26,940 nt of DNA from Elusimicrobiota bacterium. GTDB lineage: Bacteria > Elusimicrobiota > Elusimicrobia > Elusimicrobiales > UBA9959. Position numbers and translations under genes: made by a program. The notes below the pieces were generated by a model, which did no database searches, was not told the origin of the DNA, and saw only the letters and a program-made list of their open reading frames with translations. Below, piece by piece: positions 1-7,848 of this stretch. Numbering within the stretch: position 1 is the first letter of the stretch; each line of letters opens with the position of its first letter. Location: assembly GCA_030637365.1 (NCBI GenBank), contig DAOWGR010000006.1, positions 1 to 26,940 on the forward strand, in the 5' to 3' direction.

Positions 1-35
1 CAACATCCTTGGAATCTTTCAGATTCCTAAGTGTG

Positions 36-56
36 CCTCTTGCTTCTATTTTTTAC
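36..56. repeat. CCTCTTGCTTCTA tract downstream of msbA
   Basis: The complement reads GTAAAAAATAGAAGCAAGAG, closely matching 18018-18040. It lies in the 74 bases after the msbA stop. A 7-base inverted repeat (GGAATCT / AGATTCC, 11-27) sits next to it without a T-run. No other gene is visible before the window edge. Confidence 0.5.
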
Positions 57-74
57 ATCCGCTCCGGTTTGTTT

Positions 75-1796
75 TTAATTTTGCGCCTCATAAAGTTTTT
101 TATATAAGCCGTTTTTGGCAATAAGTTCTTTATGATTTCCCATTTCGGCTATGTGCGTATCTTCCAAAACTATTATTTTGTCGGCTTTTTTTATCGTTGA
201 AAGTCTGTGGGCGACCATTATAACGGTTCTTTTTTTTAAAGTTTTTTCTATCGCGTGTTGGACGACCTTTTCGCTCGCGGTATCCAAATTGCTGGTTGCC
301 TCGTCAAAAAGAATTATTTTAGGGTTTTTCAGTATGGCGCGGGCTATTGCCAATCGCTGTTTTTGTCCTCCGGATAATTTGATTCCCCTCTCTCCCAAAA
401 CAGTGTTATAACCCTGAGGCAGCGAATTTATAAAAGAATGCGCGTCGGCTGATTTGGTAGCTTCCATTATTTCTTCTTTAGAGGCGTCCGGTTTTCCGAT
501 GCTTATGTTTTTTGCCACCGTATCGTCAAACAATATGGTGTCTTGCGTGACCAAGCCCATATTATAACGCAGATCTTTTATATCCAATTCGCGTAAATTA
601 TGTCCTTCAAAAAGAATATTTCCCGCATTGGGGTCAAAAAAACGAAGCAAGAGATTAATAATAGTGCTTTTTCCCGAACCCGACGGTCCGACAAAAGCCG
701 CCATCTCTCCGGGATTTATTTTAAAATTTAAATTTTTAAAGACATAATCTTGGCGGCTGGGATAACGATAATTTACATTTTCAAATTCAATGCTGCCTTC
801 AATTTTTTTAAGTTTTCGCGGATTATCAATCATTGTTACGGCCGGTTTTTCATCAAGTATTTGGAGAATTCTTTCCCATGACGCCATGCCCAGTTGCCAT
901 TGCGAATTAAGTTTGGCTATATTCTTTAACGGCACATAAATGGTAAAGAAAGCGCCCATAAAAGCAAAAAATGTTCCCGGCGTCATTTTACCCGCGAAAA
1001 TTTCTTTTCCGCCCAAATAAATCATTATTAGAAAAATCATGCTGCCGAGAAATTCCATTAAAGGGCCGGATAATACGGTGGCTCTTAGATATCTCATCAT
1101 TTGGCTGAAATAATCGTCATTTGTTTCTTTGAATTTGTTTATTGAACGCTCTTCATAATTAAAAGCTTTAACCACCAAAATTCCTTGAAGGCTCTCCTGA
1201 AATTTATGCGCGATTTCACCTATTATAATTTGACTGGCTTTTCCCGCTTTACGCATTTTTTTTCCCAAGACGCCCAATAGAATGGTCGCCAGCGGCAATA
1301 TTATTACCGATATCAGAGCGAAACGCCAATGTATGTAAAACAGAACAAATAACAGGGATATTAGCGTTGTGGCGTCTCTTATGATATATAAAGGGGTAAA
1401 CTGAATTGTTGATTGCACATTATTCAGATCGTTTATGACTCTGGCCATTACATCAGAGGAGCGTTTGCGCCAATAAAATTCAGCTGATAATTTGTGGATG
1501 TGTTCAAATAAATTATAACGGATTTGTTGAACCGATTTTTGTCCTATCCAGCTCATAAGATAGCCGTTAATATATTGAAATATCATTTTTAACGCGAAGA
1601 CAATCGGCAATGACAATATCAGCAGGTGGAGCAGTTTCATGTCTTTGGTGACAAAAATATGATCCACTATCGGCTTTAATGAATAAACTATCGCGCCTTT
1701 CAGCATGGCGAGAAAAATCATGGAAAGAGCCGCTTGAATGAAACGGAGTTTATAGGGTTTAAGGTATTTTAAAAGCTCTTTTGAAAGCCTGTTCAT
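75..1796 (-). CDS. msbA: MsbA-type lipid A / ABC exporter (fused TM and ATPase)
   Basis: A 573-residue half-transporter of normal family length. The first ~310 residues hold about six membrane segments (ABC exporter fold) and the rest is the ATPase: Walker A GPSGSGKST at 370-378, Q-loop Gln418, signature LSGGQ at 474-478, Walker B IILFDE at 494-499, and an H-loop in VAHRLST near 530. Exporters of this type work as inner-membrane homodimers; MsbA flips core lipid A. The start lies only 3 bases after the lpxB stop, with no clear Shine-Dalgarno of its own, so translational coupling to lpxB is likely. That linkage is the main reason to prefer MsbA over a generic multidrug exporter. The family assignment is secure; the substrate is inferred from context. 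Confidence 0.88.
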   Translation of the reverse strand: MNRLSKELLKYLKPYKLRFIQAALSMIFLAMLKGAIVYSLKPIVDHIFVTKDMKLLHLLILSLPIVFALKMIFQYINGYLMSWIGQKSVQQIRYNLFEHIHKLSAEFYWRKRSSDVMARVINDLNNVQSTIQFTPLYIIRDATTLISLLFVLFYIHWRFALISVIILPLATILLGVLGKKMRKAGKASQIIIGEIAHKFQESLQGILVVKAFNYEERSINKFKETNDDYFSQMMRYLRATVLSGPLMEFLGSMIFLIMIYLGGKEIFAGKMTPGTFFAFMGAFFTIYVPLKNIAKLNSQWQLGMASWERILQILDEKPAVTMIDNPRKLKKIEGSIEFENVNYRYPSRQDYVFKNLNFKINPGEMAAFVGPSGSGKSTIINLLLRFFDPNAGNILFEGHNLRELDIKDLRYNMGLVTQDTILFDDTVAKNISIGKPDASKEEIMEATKSADAHSFINSLPQGYNTVLGERGIKLSGGQKQRLAIARAILKNPKIILFDEATSNLDTASEKVVQHAIEKTLKKRTVIMVAHRLSTIKKADKIIVLEDTHIAEMGNHKELIAKNGLYKKLYEAQN

Positions 1797-1799
1797 GGT

Positions 1800-2960
1800 T
1801 TAGTTTTTGAGATAATTCAAAATTTTATCTGAAATTCTGCCCGAGACGCCCGATTTGCCAAGCAGATTTTTTATGGCGGAAAATTCTTTGCGCATGGCAT
1901 TAAGTTTTGTCGGATTGTTTAATATCGAAAAAGCTTCTTGCGAAAGCAAATCCGGATTTGCTTTATTTTGCAAGAGCTCTTTAACCAAAGGTTTTTTTAG
2001 AAGGATATTAACAAGTGAAACATAGGGAATATTGGTTACTTTTTTTGCTATCGCGAAATTTAAATCAGGCATTTTATAGGCCACGACCATGGGGACGCCC
2101 ATCAAGGCGTTTTCAAGAGTCGCGGTGCCGGAAGAGGTAAAAGAAAAATCCATGCTTGAGCGAATGCGATAGTTTTCTTCGCGGACTATGTCAATGTCCA
2201 ACGTAACTTTCGGATTCACGGTCTTTATTATCTTATAGATATGCTCATCGGGTATTTCCGGCGCGGCAAAAATATAGCCTTTTGAATTTTTGTAAGTTGT
2301 TTTCAATTTGTAAAAACTTTTAACAAAAATAAGCAAATGGCGTTTTATCTCGTCTTTTCTGGAGCCCGGAAGTATTCCTATTTTAAACGGATAGTTTTCA
2401 TCTTTTGCCGGAACGGGTTCGGAAAGTTCAAAACCGGGAACAATATCAAGGAGCGGATGTCCCATATAATCGCAATGACCGCCGAGTTTTTTATAAACAT
2501 CCTCTTCAAAGGGGAAAATGCAGAAAATGTGTTTGGCGAGCCGGGCTATAGATATGGCTCTGTTTGGGCGAGACGCCCATACTTGCGGCGGTATGTAATA
2601 GAAAAGAGGAATATTCCTATGTGCGGCAAGCCCCATTATTTGGTGATTAAATCCGTAAAAATCCACCGCTATCACGCAAGCCGGTTTTTTTTCGTTCATA
2701 TAATAGCGGATGATTCTAATTAGCTTAATCCAAAGAAAAAATCTTTTGAAAGGTTCGGTAAAACCTATCGCGCCCACAGAGACAAGATTGTAAATGAAAG
2801 TGGATGATTCCTTTTTCATTCTCATCCCGCCTATGGATGTTATGGATAATTCAGGGTCTTTTTTTTTTAAGTTTTTTATCAGATTGGCGGCATGCAGGTC
2901 TCCTGACGGATCTCCCGCGATGATTAGAATGTTTTTTGTGATGGGCGCTATTTTTGCCAT
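1800..2960 (-). CDS. lpxB: Lipid-A-disaccharide synthase (LpxB-like, GT19)
   Basis: Encodes 386 residues, the usual LpxB length. LpxB condenses UDP-2,3-diacylglucosamine with lipid X to make the beta-1,6 disaccharide of lipid A at the inner face of the cytoplasmic membrane. Visible landmarks are AGDPSGDLH at 15-23, YYIPPQVWASRP at 121-132 (family form is close to YVSPQVWAWRP), GHPLLD at 167-172, LPGSRKDEI at 197-205 and SSGTATLENAL at 276-286. The site normally read as I-D-x-P-D-F-N is VDFYGFN here (99-105), a noticeable departure. It directly precedes msbA and follows a Gfo/Idh oxidoreductase in the same direction, a usual lipid A neighbourhood. No strong ribosome binding site is seen before the ATG. 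Confidence 0.87.
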   Translation of the reverse strand: MAKIAPITKNILIIAGDPSGDLHAANLIKNLKKKDPELSITSIGGMRMKKESSTFIYNLVSVGAIGFTEPFKRFFLWIKLIRIIRYYMNEKKPACVIAVDFYGFNHQIMGLAAHRNIPLFYYIPPQVWASRPNRAISIARLAKHIFCIFPFEEDVYKKLGGHCDYMGHPLLDIVPGFELSEPVPAKDENYPFKIGILPGSRKDEIKRHLLIFVKSFYKLKTTYKNSKGYIFAAPEIPDEHIYKIIKTVNPKVTLDIDIVREENYRIRSSMDFSFTSSGTATLENALMGVPMVVAYKMPDLNFAIAKKVTNIPYVSLVNILLKKPLVKELLQNKANPDLLSQEAFSILNNPTKLNAMRKEFSAIKNLLGKSGVSGRISDKILNYLKN

Positions 2961-2970
2961 AATAAATTAG

Positions 2971-3057
2971 GCCGCCTTCAGCGGCAACTTTTTCAAATCC
3001 TAAAAATCGGAACAGCGAGCCTATGGCTCATCAGGTGTCATACACTATGTGCATGAC
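2971..3057. repeat. Cluster of three short hairpins upstream of lpxB
   Basis: Three perfect or near-perfect hairpins follow one another in the leader side of lpxB. The first is GCCGC / GCGGC with loop CTTCA (2971-2985). The second is GAGCC / GGCTC with loop TAT (3017-3029). The third is GTCAT-A-CAC / GTG-C-ATGAC with loop TAT and one mismatch (3037-3057). None is followed by a T-run on the minus strand, so they do not look like terminators of the upstream gene. They could be small palindromic repeats or 5' leader structure. Confidence 0.5.
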
Positions 3058-3197
3058 CAAATAACAAATTTCAAACAATCTCTAAATTCCAATCGCACCA
3101 AACTTTAAAATTTCATTACGGTTAAATACTTAAAACTCAGTTTTGGACTAATCGTTTGTGTTTGCTTAGTAATTTCCGCGTCCTCTGCGTTTAGGTT
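3057..3197. repeat. Text-like repeat tracts between the Gfo/Idh gene and lpxB
   Basis: From 3057 to about 3103 the plus strand is built of CAAA/CCAA-type words (for example CCAAATAACAAATTTCAAAC). From about 3170 to 3195 there is a second string containing CCGCGTCCTCTGCGTTTAGG. Strings of this second kind recur in unrelated bacterial genomes, as I recall. The second tract contains the stop codon of the Gfo/Idh gene (TAA, 3191-3193 on the minus strand). Confidence 0.5.
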
Positions 3198-4258
3198 TTA
3201 TCAATTCCGGAATTTTTTAATCCTTCTTCAACCATAACCTTTGTCGCTTTTCCGGCGTCCGATATGGATTGAAGAATTGAATTTTTTGGAAAAGCGTTTT
3301 TGGGCTCTTTTAATTCGTACTTTTTTAAATTGTCCGTTATATCCAAAGCGAGTTTAAGCGCCATCAGGCCTTTTTCCCCGCTTGGCACCGGATTTTTTGA
3401 GTTTTCTATGCAGTCTATAAAATGATAAAGCTCTTCTTGGATAGGCTGTTTTTTTACGATTTTGGGAAAAGAAACGGATATGTCTTTAAGAGTTTTTACC
3501 GGAGAATTCTTCTTTTTATATACTTTTATCCGTGAACTCGCGTAATCAACCGAGATATAATTTTCTTCTTGATATACGCGCATTCTGCGTGCTATTTCCA
3601 TTGTCATTCTGCTTGCCGTAATATCAACCACACAACCGGATTTAAATTTTAGCCTTACATTTGAGATATCATCATGCTCTGACAATAAGCTCGCGCCCAC
3701 GGCTTCAAAGCTCTCAAGAGGAGAATCCATCATGGTCAGAACTATATCCAAATCATGTATCATTAAATCAAGGGTGACTCCGATGCTTGAAACTCTGGGG
3801 TCATATGGCCCGAGCCTTTCAATGGTTACGAATTTTGGATTTTTTACATGTTTTAAGGCTTCGACTACGGCCGGATTAAATCTTTCAACATGGCCGACTT
3901 GAAGCACCACTTTTTCTTTTTCCGCCGTAGCAAGCAGTTTTTTCGCGTCTTCAACGCTATCTGTTATGGGTTTTTCCACCAGGCAATGAATGCCTTTTTT
4001 CATGGCTGTAAGCGCTATTTCCGCGTGATATTCGGTGGGAGCCGCTATAATAATGGCATCCGTTTGAGACAATATGTCAACATAGTTTTTATAAGCCATG
4101 GAGTCATAACGCCATGCCAATACCTGCGCTCTTAAAATATTAATATCAGATATTCCGACAAGTTCAACTTCAGGCATAGTTGCCAAGGTGCGAGCGTGAT
4201 AATTGCCTATTTTTCCGGCGCCTATAACTCCGAATCTGATTTTCTTCTTTTTTGCCAT
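3191..4258 (-). CDS. Gfo/Idh/MocA-family oxidoreductase, possibly a UDP-GlcNAc 3-dehydrogenase
   Basis: A 355-residue NAD(P)-dependent sugar dehydrogenase. The N-terminal Rossmann fold has GAGKIG at 13-18, the family EKP motif lies at 95-97, VGHVERFNP at 121-129 and DLMIHDLDIV at 164-173, where the His-Asp pair is the usual catalytic region. A C-terminal alpha/beta domain follows. It is transcribed toward lpxB and msbA across a 230-base gap. Oxidoreductases of this family beside lpx genes include GnnA, which oxidises the 3-hydroxyl of UDP-GlcNAc so that amide-linked lipid A can be made. That role is inferred from position only, and no GnnB-type aminotransferase is in the window. A Shine-Dalgarno (AAAGG) lies 6 bases before the ATG. 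The final Thr codon and stop lie in a repeat tract. Confidence 0.85.
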   Translation of the reverse strand: MAKKKKIRFGVIGAGKIGNYHARTLATMPEVELVGISDINILRAQVLAWRYDSMAYKNYVDILSQTDAIIIAAPTEYHAEIALTAMKKGIHCLVEKPITDSVEDAKKLLATAEKEKVVLQVGHVERFNPAVVEALKHVKNPKFVTIERLGPYDPRVSSIGVTLDLMIHDLDIVLTMMDSPLESFEAVGASLLSEHDDISNVRLKFKSGCVVDITASRMTMEIARRMRVYQEENYISVDYASSRIKVYKKKNSPVKTLKDISVSFPKIVKKQPIQEELYHFIDCIENSKNPVPSGEKGLMALKLALDITDNLKKYELKEPKNAFPKNSILQSISDAGKATKVMVEEGLKNSGIDKT

Positions 4259-4281
4259 TTTAACCTTTGAATCTATATATA

Positions 4282-4310
4282 ATTATAATACTAAATTTAT
4301 GGCCTGTCCC
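4282..4310 (-). promoter_or_regulatory. Probable sigma-70-type promoter for the Gfo/Idh-lpxB-msbA set
   Basis: On the minus strand GGGACA (4305-4310) is followed after exactly 17 bases by a perfect TATAAT (4282-4287), about 23 bases before the start codon at 4258. The -10 is ideal and the -35 matches at four of six positions. It would give the lipid A genes a start independent of rimO. Confidence 0.4.
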
Positions 4311-4478
4311 GCCAAAAGAAGATGGAAATCACCGGTTTGCCGTCCCCTTTTAAAGAATAACGGTGAAAAAGAAAATTTTAATCATGATTTTTTATTATAT
4401 TTATTGGAGGTCAAGCGGATTGGTTAGCCGGACTTATAATGACATTCTGTGCGCATTTGTTTTTGGATGCTTGATTTC

Positions 4479-5774
4479 TTATTTTATTATGCGGGCTTTT
4501 CTGGTATAACCCGCCGTTTCTATTATTCTTATTTGGACAAAAGTTCCCGGTTTTAGTTTTTTTTTGCTTTCCACAAGAAAATTGCCGTCTATATCCGGAG
4601 CCTCTCCGAAAGTTCTGCCGCAAGCGGCGGTGTCCATTAAAATTCGCGCTTTTTTGTTTATCATTTGATCATTGAGTTTATCTACAACGGCGCTTTGGGC
4701 GTCTATAAGAAGGGTTACTCTTTTTTGTTTTATTTTAGAGGGAATTTGAGGGTTTAGATTAAAGGCCTTGGTTCCTTTTTCTTTTGAATAAGGAAATATT
4801 CCGACATAATTAAATTCAATTTCTTTTATGAAATTCAAAAGTTTTTGAAAATCTTTTTCGGTTTCTCCGGGAAAGCCGGTTATAAAATTGGTTCTGAGCG
4901 ATATGTCCGGAATTATTTTTTTTATTTCGGCCATTTTGGCGCGAATTGATTTTTCCGTGGATTTTCTGTTCATCGCTTTCAAAATATTATCGGAAATATG
5001 CTGAAGCGGAATATCAAGATATTTGCAGATAATTTTTTCATTTTTCATCAGGTTTAGCAGTTCTTTGTTTAATCTTTCGGGATAGACATACATTAGGCGC
5101 AGCCATTTTAATCCGGGGATTTTAATCAGTTTTTTTAACAGTTGTGTCAGAACCGGTTTGCCGTACAAATCAATGCCGTAATTGGTGGTATCCTGCGCTA
5201 TAAGCGATATTTCCTTCGCTCCCGTTTTAACAAGGTTTTTTGCTTCATTAACAATCATGTCCATCGGTTTTGACCTGAAGCGCCCTTTTAAAGCGGGTAT
5301 CAGGCAATATGAGCATAAATTATCGCAGCCATCGGCGATTTTAAGATACGCGCTGTGCTTTGCCGTGAGTCTTACTTTGTAATCGGGGGAAAGAAGCAAG
5401 TCGCCGGAGCTTTTAAGGTATGCTCCGTTTTTTCTAATCGCGACATTTATTTTATTCAAGGCTTTGGTTGATACAAGGGAGTCAATTTGAGGAAATTTCT
5501 TTTTTAATCTTTCTTTTTCTCTTTCCACCAAGCAGCCGCAAACTATTATTTTTTTCAGCCGCCCCGCGTTTTTCAGCTTTATAAGAGCTTTAATTTCCGA
5601 TACGGCTTCTTTAACGGCCGGGTTTATGAAGGCGCAAGTATTTAAAACCGCTATATCCGCTTTGGTTTCATCTTGAACTATTTGATAGCCTTCAGCGCAG
5701 ATATTTCCGAGCAATTCTTCCGAATCCGTCAGGTTTTTTGAGCAGCCGAGGCTTATCAGGCAAACTTTTTTCAT
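4479..5774 (-). CDS. rimO: Ribosomal protein S12 methylthiotransferase RimO
   Basis: A 431-residue radical SAM methylthiotransferase that adds a methylthio group to the conserved aspartate of ribosomal protein S12. The N-terminal MTTase domain has Cys11 (SLGCSKNLTDSE), Cys47 (NTCAF) and Cys81 (CGC) for one iron-sulfur cluster. The radical SAM motif is Cys150-x3-Cys154-x2-Cys157 (CDNLCSYC). A C-terminal TRAM domain ends the protein. The SLGCSKN start, LIPALKGRFRS after the SAM cysteines, AQDTTNYG and the FGEAPDIDG segment favour RimO over MiaB. It lies 124 bases downstream of the corA-like gene on the same strand. The start ATG has only a weak GAGCGG-like site before it. Confidence 0.92.
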   Translation of the reverse strand: MKKVCLISLGCSKNLTDSEELLGNICAEGYQIVQDETKADIAVLNTCAFINPAVKEAVSEIKALIKLKNAGRLKKIIVCGCLVEREKERLKKKFPQIDSLVSTKALNKINVAIRKNGAYLKSSGDLLLSPDYKVRLTAKHSAYLKIADGCDNLCSYCLIPALKGRFRSKPMDMIVNEAKNLVKTGAKEISLIAQDTTNYGIDLYGKPVLTQLLKKLIKIPGLKWLRLMYVYPERLNKELLNLMKNEKIICKYLDIPLQHISDNILKAMNRKSTEKSIRAKMAEIKKIIPDISLRTNFITGFPGETEKDFQKLLNFIKEIEFNYVGIFPYSKEKGTKAFNLNPQIPSKIKQKRVTLLIDAQSAVVDKLNDQMINKKARILMDTAACGRTFGEAPDIDGNFLVESKKKLKPGTFVQIRIIETAGYTRKARIIK

Positions 5775-5817
5775 AATTACCGCTCAGTTTGAAATAAAGA
5801 ATTTAAAGATTTTTTTC

Positions 5818-5908
5818 TTGTGACTGGTGACATGTGATTTGTTTTTGCTTTCTGTCGGTTTGTATTACTGCCACACTGCTGTCTGTCGCACTGTTTTATT
5901 ACTGCCAC
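5818..5908. repeat. Direct repeats and GTCAC-type tract between corA-like gene and rimO
   Basis: Two imperfect direct copies of a roughly 23-26 base unit lie at 5852-5874 and 5883-5908; both end in TTACTGCCAC. The second copy overlaps the 3' end of the CorA-type gene: its last codons (Trp-Gln) and stop are read from GTGGCAGTAATA on the minus strand. Next to them, at 5820-5841, is a tract of GTGAC/GTCAC words whose complement closely resembles the tract at 22641-22665 before the first prepilin gene. Confidence 0.6.
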
Positions 5909-6816
5909 TTTTTGGTTTTCCACCATAGAGTGAAAAGAGCCAAAGCCACAGTGCATAAGCCGATGACGGTAAGGAAAGCGTATTTGTCTTTCTGAAAAGG
6001 GAGAGGCACATTCATTGAAAATATGCTTACTACCATGGTCGGCACCATTAATCCTATTATTATGACATTCAAATTTTTCATCAAAACATTAAGGTTATTG
6101 TTAACCACTGACGCTCTGGCGTCCATCATTGAGGCGAAAATATTGGAATAAATTTCAGCCTGCCTATAGCATTGATTGTTCTCTATGGCCATATCATCTA
6201 TAAATTCAACATTTTCCTCGGAGAAACCTATTTTGGCCGCGTTCAGTTTGATTCTTGTGACTACGGCTCCGTTGGAACTGATGGCATTAAGATAATAGAC
6301 AAGGCTTTTTTCCAGACTAAACATGTTTAAGAGATATTTATTTTCCATTGATTTGCTGAGTTTTTTTTCAATTTCATCGGCAATCATATTTATGATGCGC
6401 AAATGTTCAAGAAAGTGAAATATGGAATTATAGATAAGTTTTAAAAATATTTCTTTTATATTTTGCACATTTCTGAAATTTTTGCTTTTGAATAGGGGAA
6501 TATCTTCGGAAACTATCACTATTAATTTTTTCTCAAACAGAAACAAGCCCATGGATGAAACTTTAAAAACAAAATGATCTTTTGAGGAATAATTTTTCGG
6601 TCTTTTGAAGATGAAGGCCAAATGTCCGTTGTCAAATTCAATGCGCGACGGTTCTTCTGGATCAAGGGCGGAGAGAATATTATGTTCATCAATATTATGT
6701 TTCTCGGCTAAAGCTTTCCTCTCCGCGCTATCGGGATTTAAGGCCACGATAACGGGTGAATTCGCGTCTTCGTTTTCTTGCAGCCGATTGTTTTCAAGTT
6801 TATAGTTTTTTATCAT
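5899..6816 (-). CDS. CorA-family divalent cation transporter with SMN in place of GMN
   Basis: A 305-residue protein with CorA layout: an alpha/beta cytoplasmic domain, long helices from about 115 to 250, and two C-terminal membrane helices (about 250-268 and 279-299). CorA channels are pentamers that admit Mg2+ (or Co2+, Ni2+, sometimes Zn2+) through a pore whose mouth carries the Gly-Met-Asn signature. Here that site reads Ser-Met-Asn (IFSMNVPLPF, SMN at 267-269), so selectivity cannot be assumed. AAGGA lies 5 bases before the ATG, and only 7 bases separate it from the sucD stop, so it is almost certainly in the sucCD operon. The C-terminal Trp-Gln and stop codon come from a repeat copy. 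Confidence 0.85.
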   Translation of the reverse strand: MIKNYKLENNRLQENEDANSPVIVALNPDSAERKALAEKHNIDEHNILSALDPEEPSRIEFDNGHLAFIFKRPKNYSSKDHFVFKVSSMGLFLFEKKLIVIVSEDIPLFKSKNFRNVQNIKEIFLKLIYNSIFHFLEHLRIINMIADEIEKKLSKSMENKYLLNMFSLEKSLVYYLNAISSNGAVVTRIKLNAAKIGFSEENVEFIDDMAIENNQCYRQAEIYSNIFASMMDARASVVNNNLNVLMKNLNVIIIGLMVPTMVVSIFSMNVPLPFQKDKYAFLTVIGLCTVALALFTLWWKTKKWQ

Positions 6817-6823
6817 GAGGTCC

Positions 6824-7720
6824 TTAATTGGCCGTAATTTTTAAGTTTGTTTTTACCACTTTTCCCATTTCGGATAAATTTTCAACTATTGTCACGCCGG
6901 CATTTTTAAGAGCTTCTATTTTTAAGGCGTGAGTTCCCGAGTTTCCTTCCACAATGGCGCCGGCATGCCCCATTGTTCTTCCCGGCGGGGCGGTTTTTCC
7001 GGCGATAAAAGAGAAAACGGGCTTATCCATTTTTTCTTTAATGAACGCGGCCGCGTCTTCTTCCGCGCTTCCTCCTATCTCGCCTATCATTACAACGGCT
7101 TTGGTTTCATTGTCTTCATGAAACATTTTCAAGGCATCTACAAAATTCATTCCCTGAATGGGGTCGCCGCCTATGCCGATGACGGTTGATTGTCCTATAT
7201 TTGCCTGAGTTAATTGCCATACGGCTTCATATGTCAAAGTTCCCGAGCGCGATATTATGCCTATCGGCCCTTTTTTATGAATATAACCGGGCATTATTCC
7301 GGCTTTGCATTCTTCGGGAGTTATTACTCCGGGACAATTCGGGCCTATAAGATTAATTTTTTTTCCGGCATTTTTCATGATATTCAATTGTTTTTTTACT
7401 TTTACCATATCAATAACGGGGATGCCTTCCGTTATGCAGATAATCACTTCAATGCCCGCGTGAGCGGCTTCCAGAATGGAATCGGCGGCATACGGCGGCG
7501 GGACGAATATCAGTGATGAATCGGCATTTGTTTTTTTTACAGCTTCTTTTACCGTATTAAAAACCGGAATATTCAAATGTTTGGAGCCACCTTTTCCCGG
7601 CGTGACTCCCGCGACGATATTCTTATGATATTCCATGCAAAGCTTGGCGTGAAAAGTTCCCTGAGCGCCGGTAAATCCCTGAACTATCATTCTTGAATCT
7701 TTATTTAAAAGTATGGACAT
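6824..7720 (-). CDS. sucD: Succinyl-CoA synthetase (ADP/GDP-forming) alpha subunit
   Basis: A 298-residue subunit of normal length. The N-terminal CoA-binding Rossmann domain has GFTGAQGTFHA at 15-25. The ligase domain has IGPNCPGVI at 125-133, SRSGTLTYEA at 158-167 and the phosphohistidine in RTMGHAGAIV (His252). With SucC it converts succinyl-CoA, phosphate and ADP or GDP to succinate, CoA and ATP or GTP, or the reverse. A strong AAGGAGATATT precedes the ATG. It follows sucC by 127 bases, which is wide for this pair; the gap holds a repeat tract and a 7-base inverted repeat. Confidence 0.95.
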   Translation of the reverse strand: MSILLNKDSRMIVQGFTGAQGTFHAKLCMEYHKNIVAGVTPGKGGSKHLNIPVFNTVKEAVKKTNADSSLIFVPPPYAADSILEAAHAGIEVIICITEGIPVIDMVKVKKQLNIMKNAGKKINLIGPNCPGVITPEECKAGIMPGYIHKKGPIGIISRSGTLTYEAVWQLTQANIGQSTVIGIGGDPIQGMNFVDALKMFHEDNETKAVVMIGEIGGSAEEDAAAFIKEKMDKPVFSFIAGKTAPPGRTMGHAGAIVEGNSGTHALKIEALKNAGVTIVENLSEMGKVVKTNLKITAN

Positions 7721-7756
7721 AATATCTCCTTAAATACGGCAGATTAAGATTGAGAC

Positions 7757-7848
7757 CAAGGTTAAGTAAAAAAATGTTATTTAAACTCCAAACCTTGATT
7801 TCTCGCCTCCGCTATTTAACGCTATAAACGCGCAATGCTATTAACGCT
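7757..7848. repeat. Inverted repeat and AACGC-type tract in the sucC-sucD gap
   Basis: CAAGGTT (7757-7763) and AACCTTG (7791-7797) form a 7-base inverted repeat. From 7811 to 7848 the DNA is a degenerate tandem of GCTATTTAACGC-like words that ends at the stop codon of sucC. The string AACGCGCAATG inside it (7827-7837) recurs exactly at 20647-20657, at the start codon of the glycosyltransferase. Confidence 0.5.

Noticed and set aside
11..27. Terminator for msbA from the GGAATCT / AGATTCC inverted repeat
   Set aside because: The stem is short, AT-leaning, and not followed by a T-run on the minus strand.
7214..7516. Long open frames opposite sucD, sucC, korB and other genes
   Set aside because: They lie wholly within strongly supported genes, match no family, and are explained by codon bias on the other strand.
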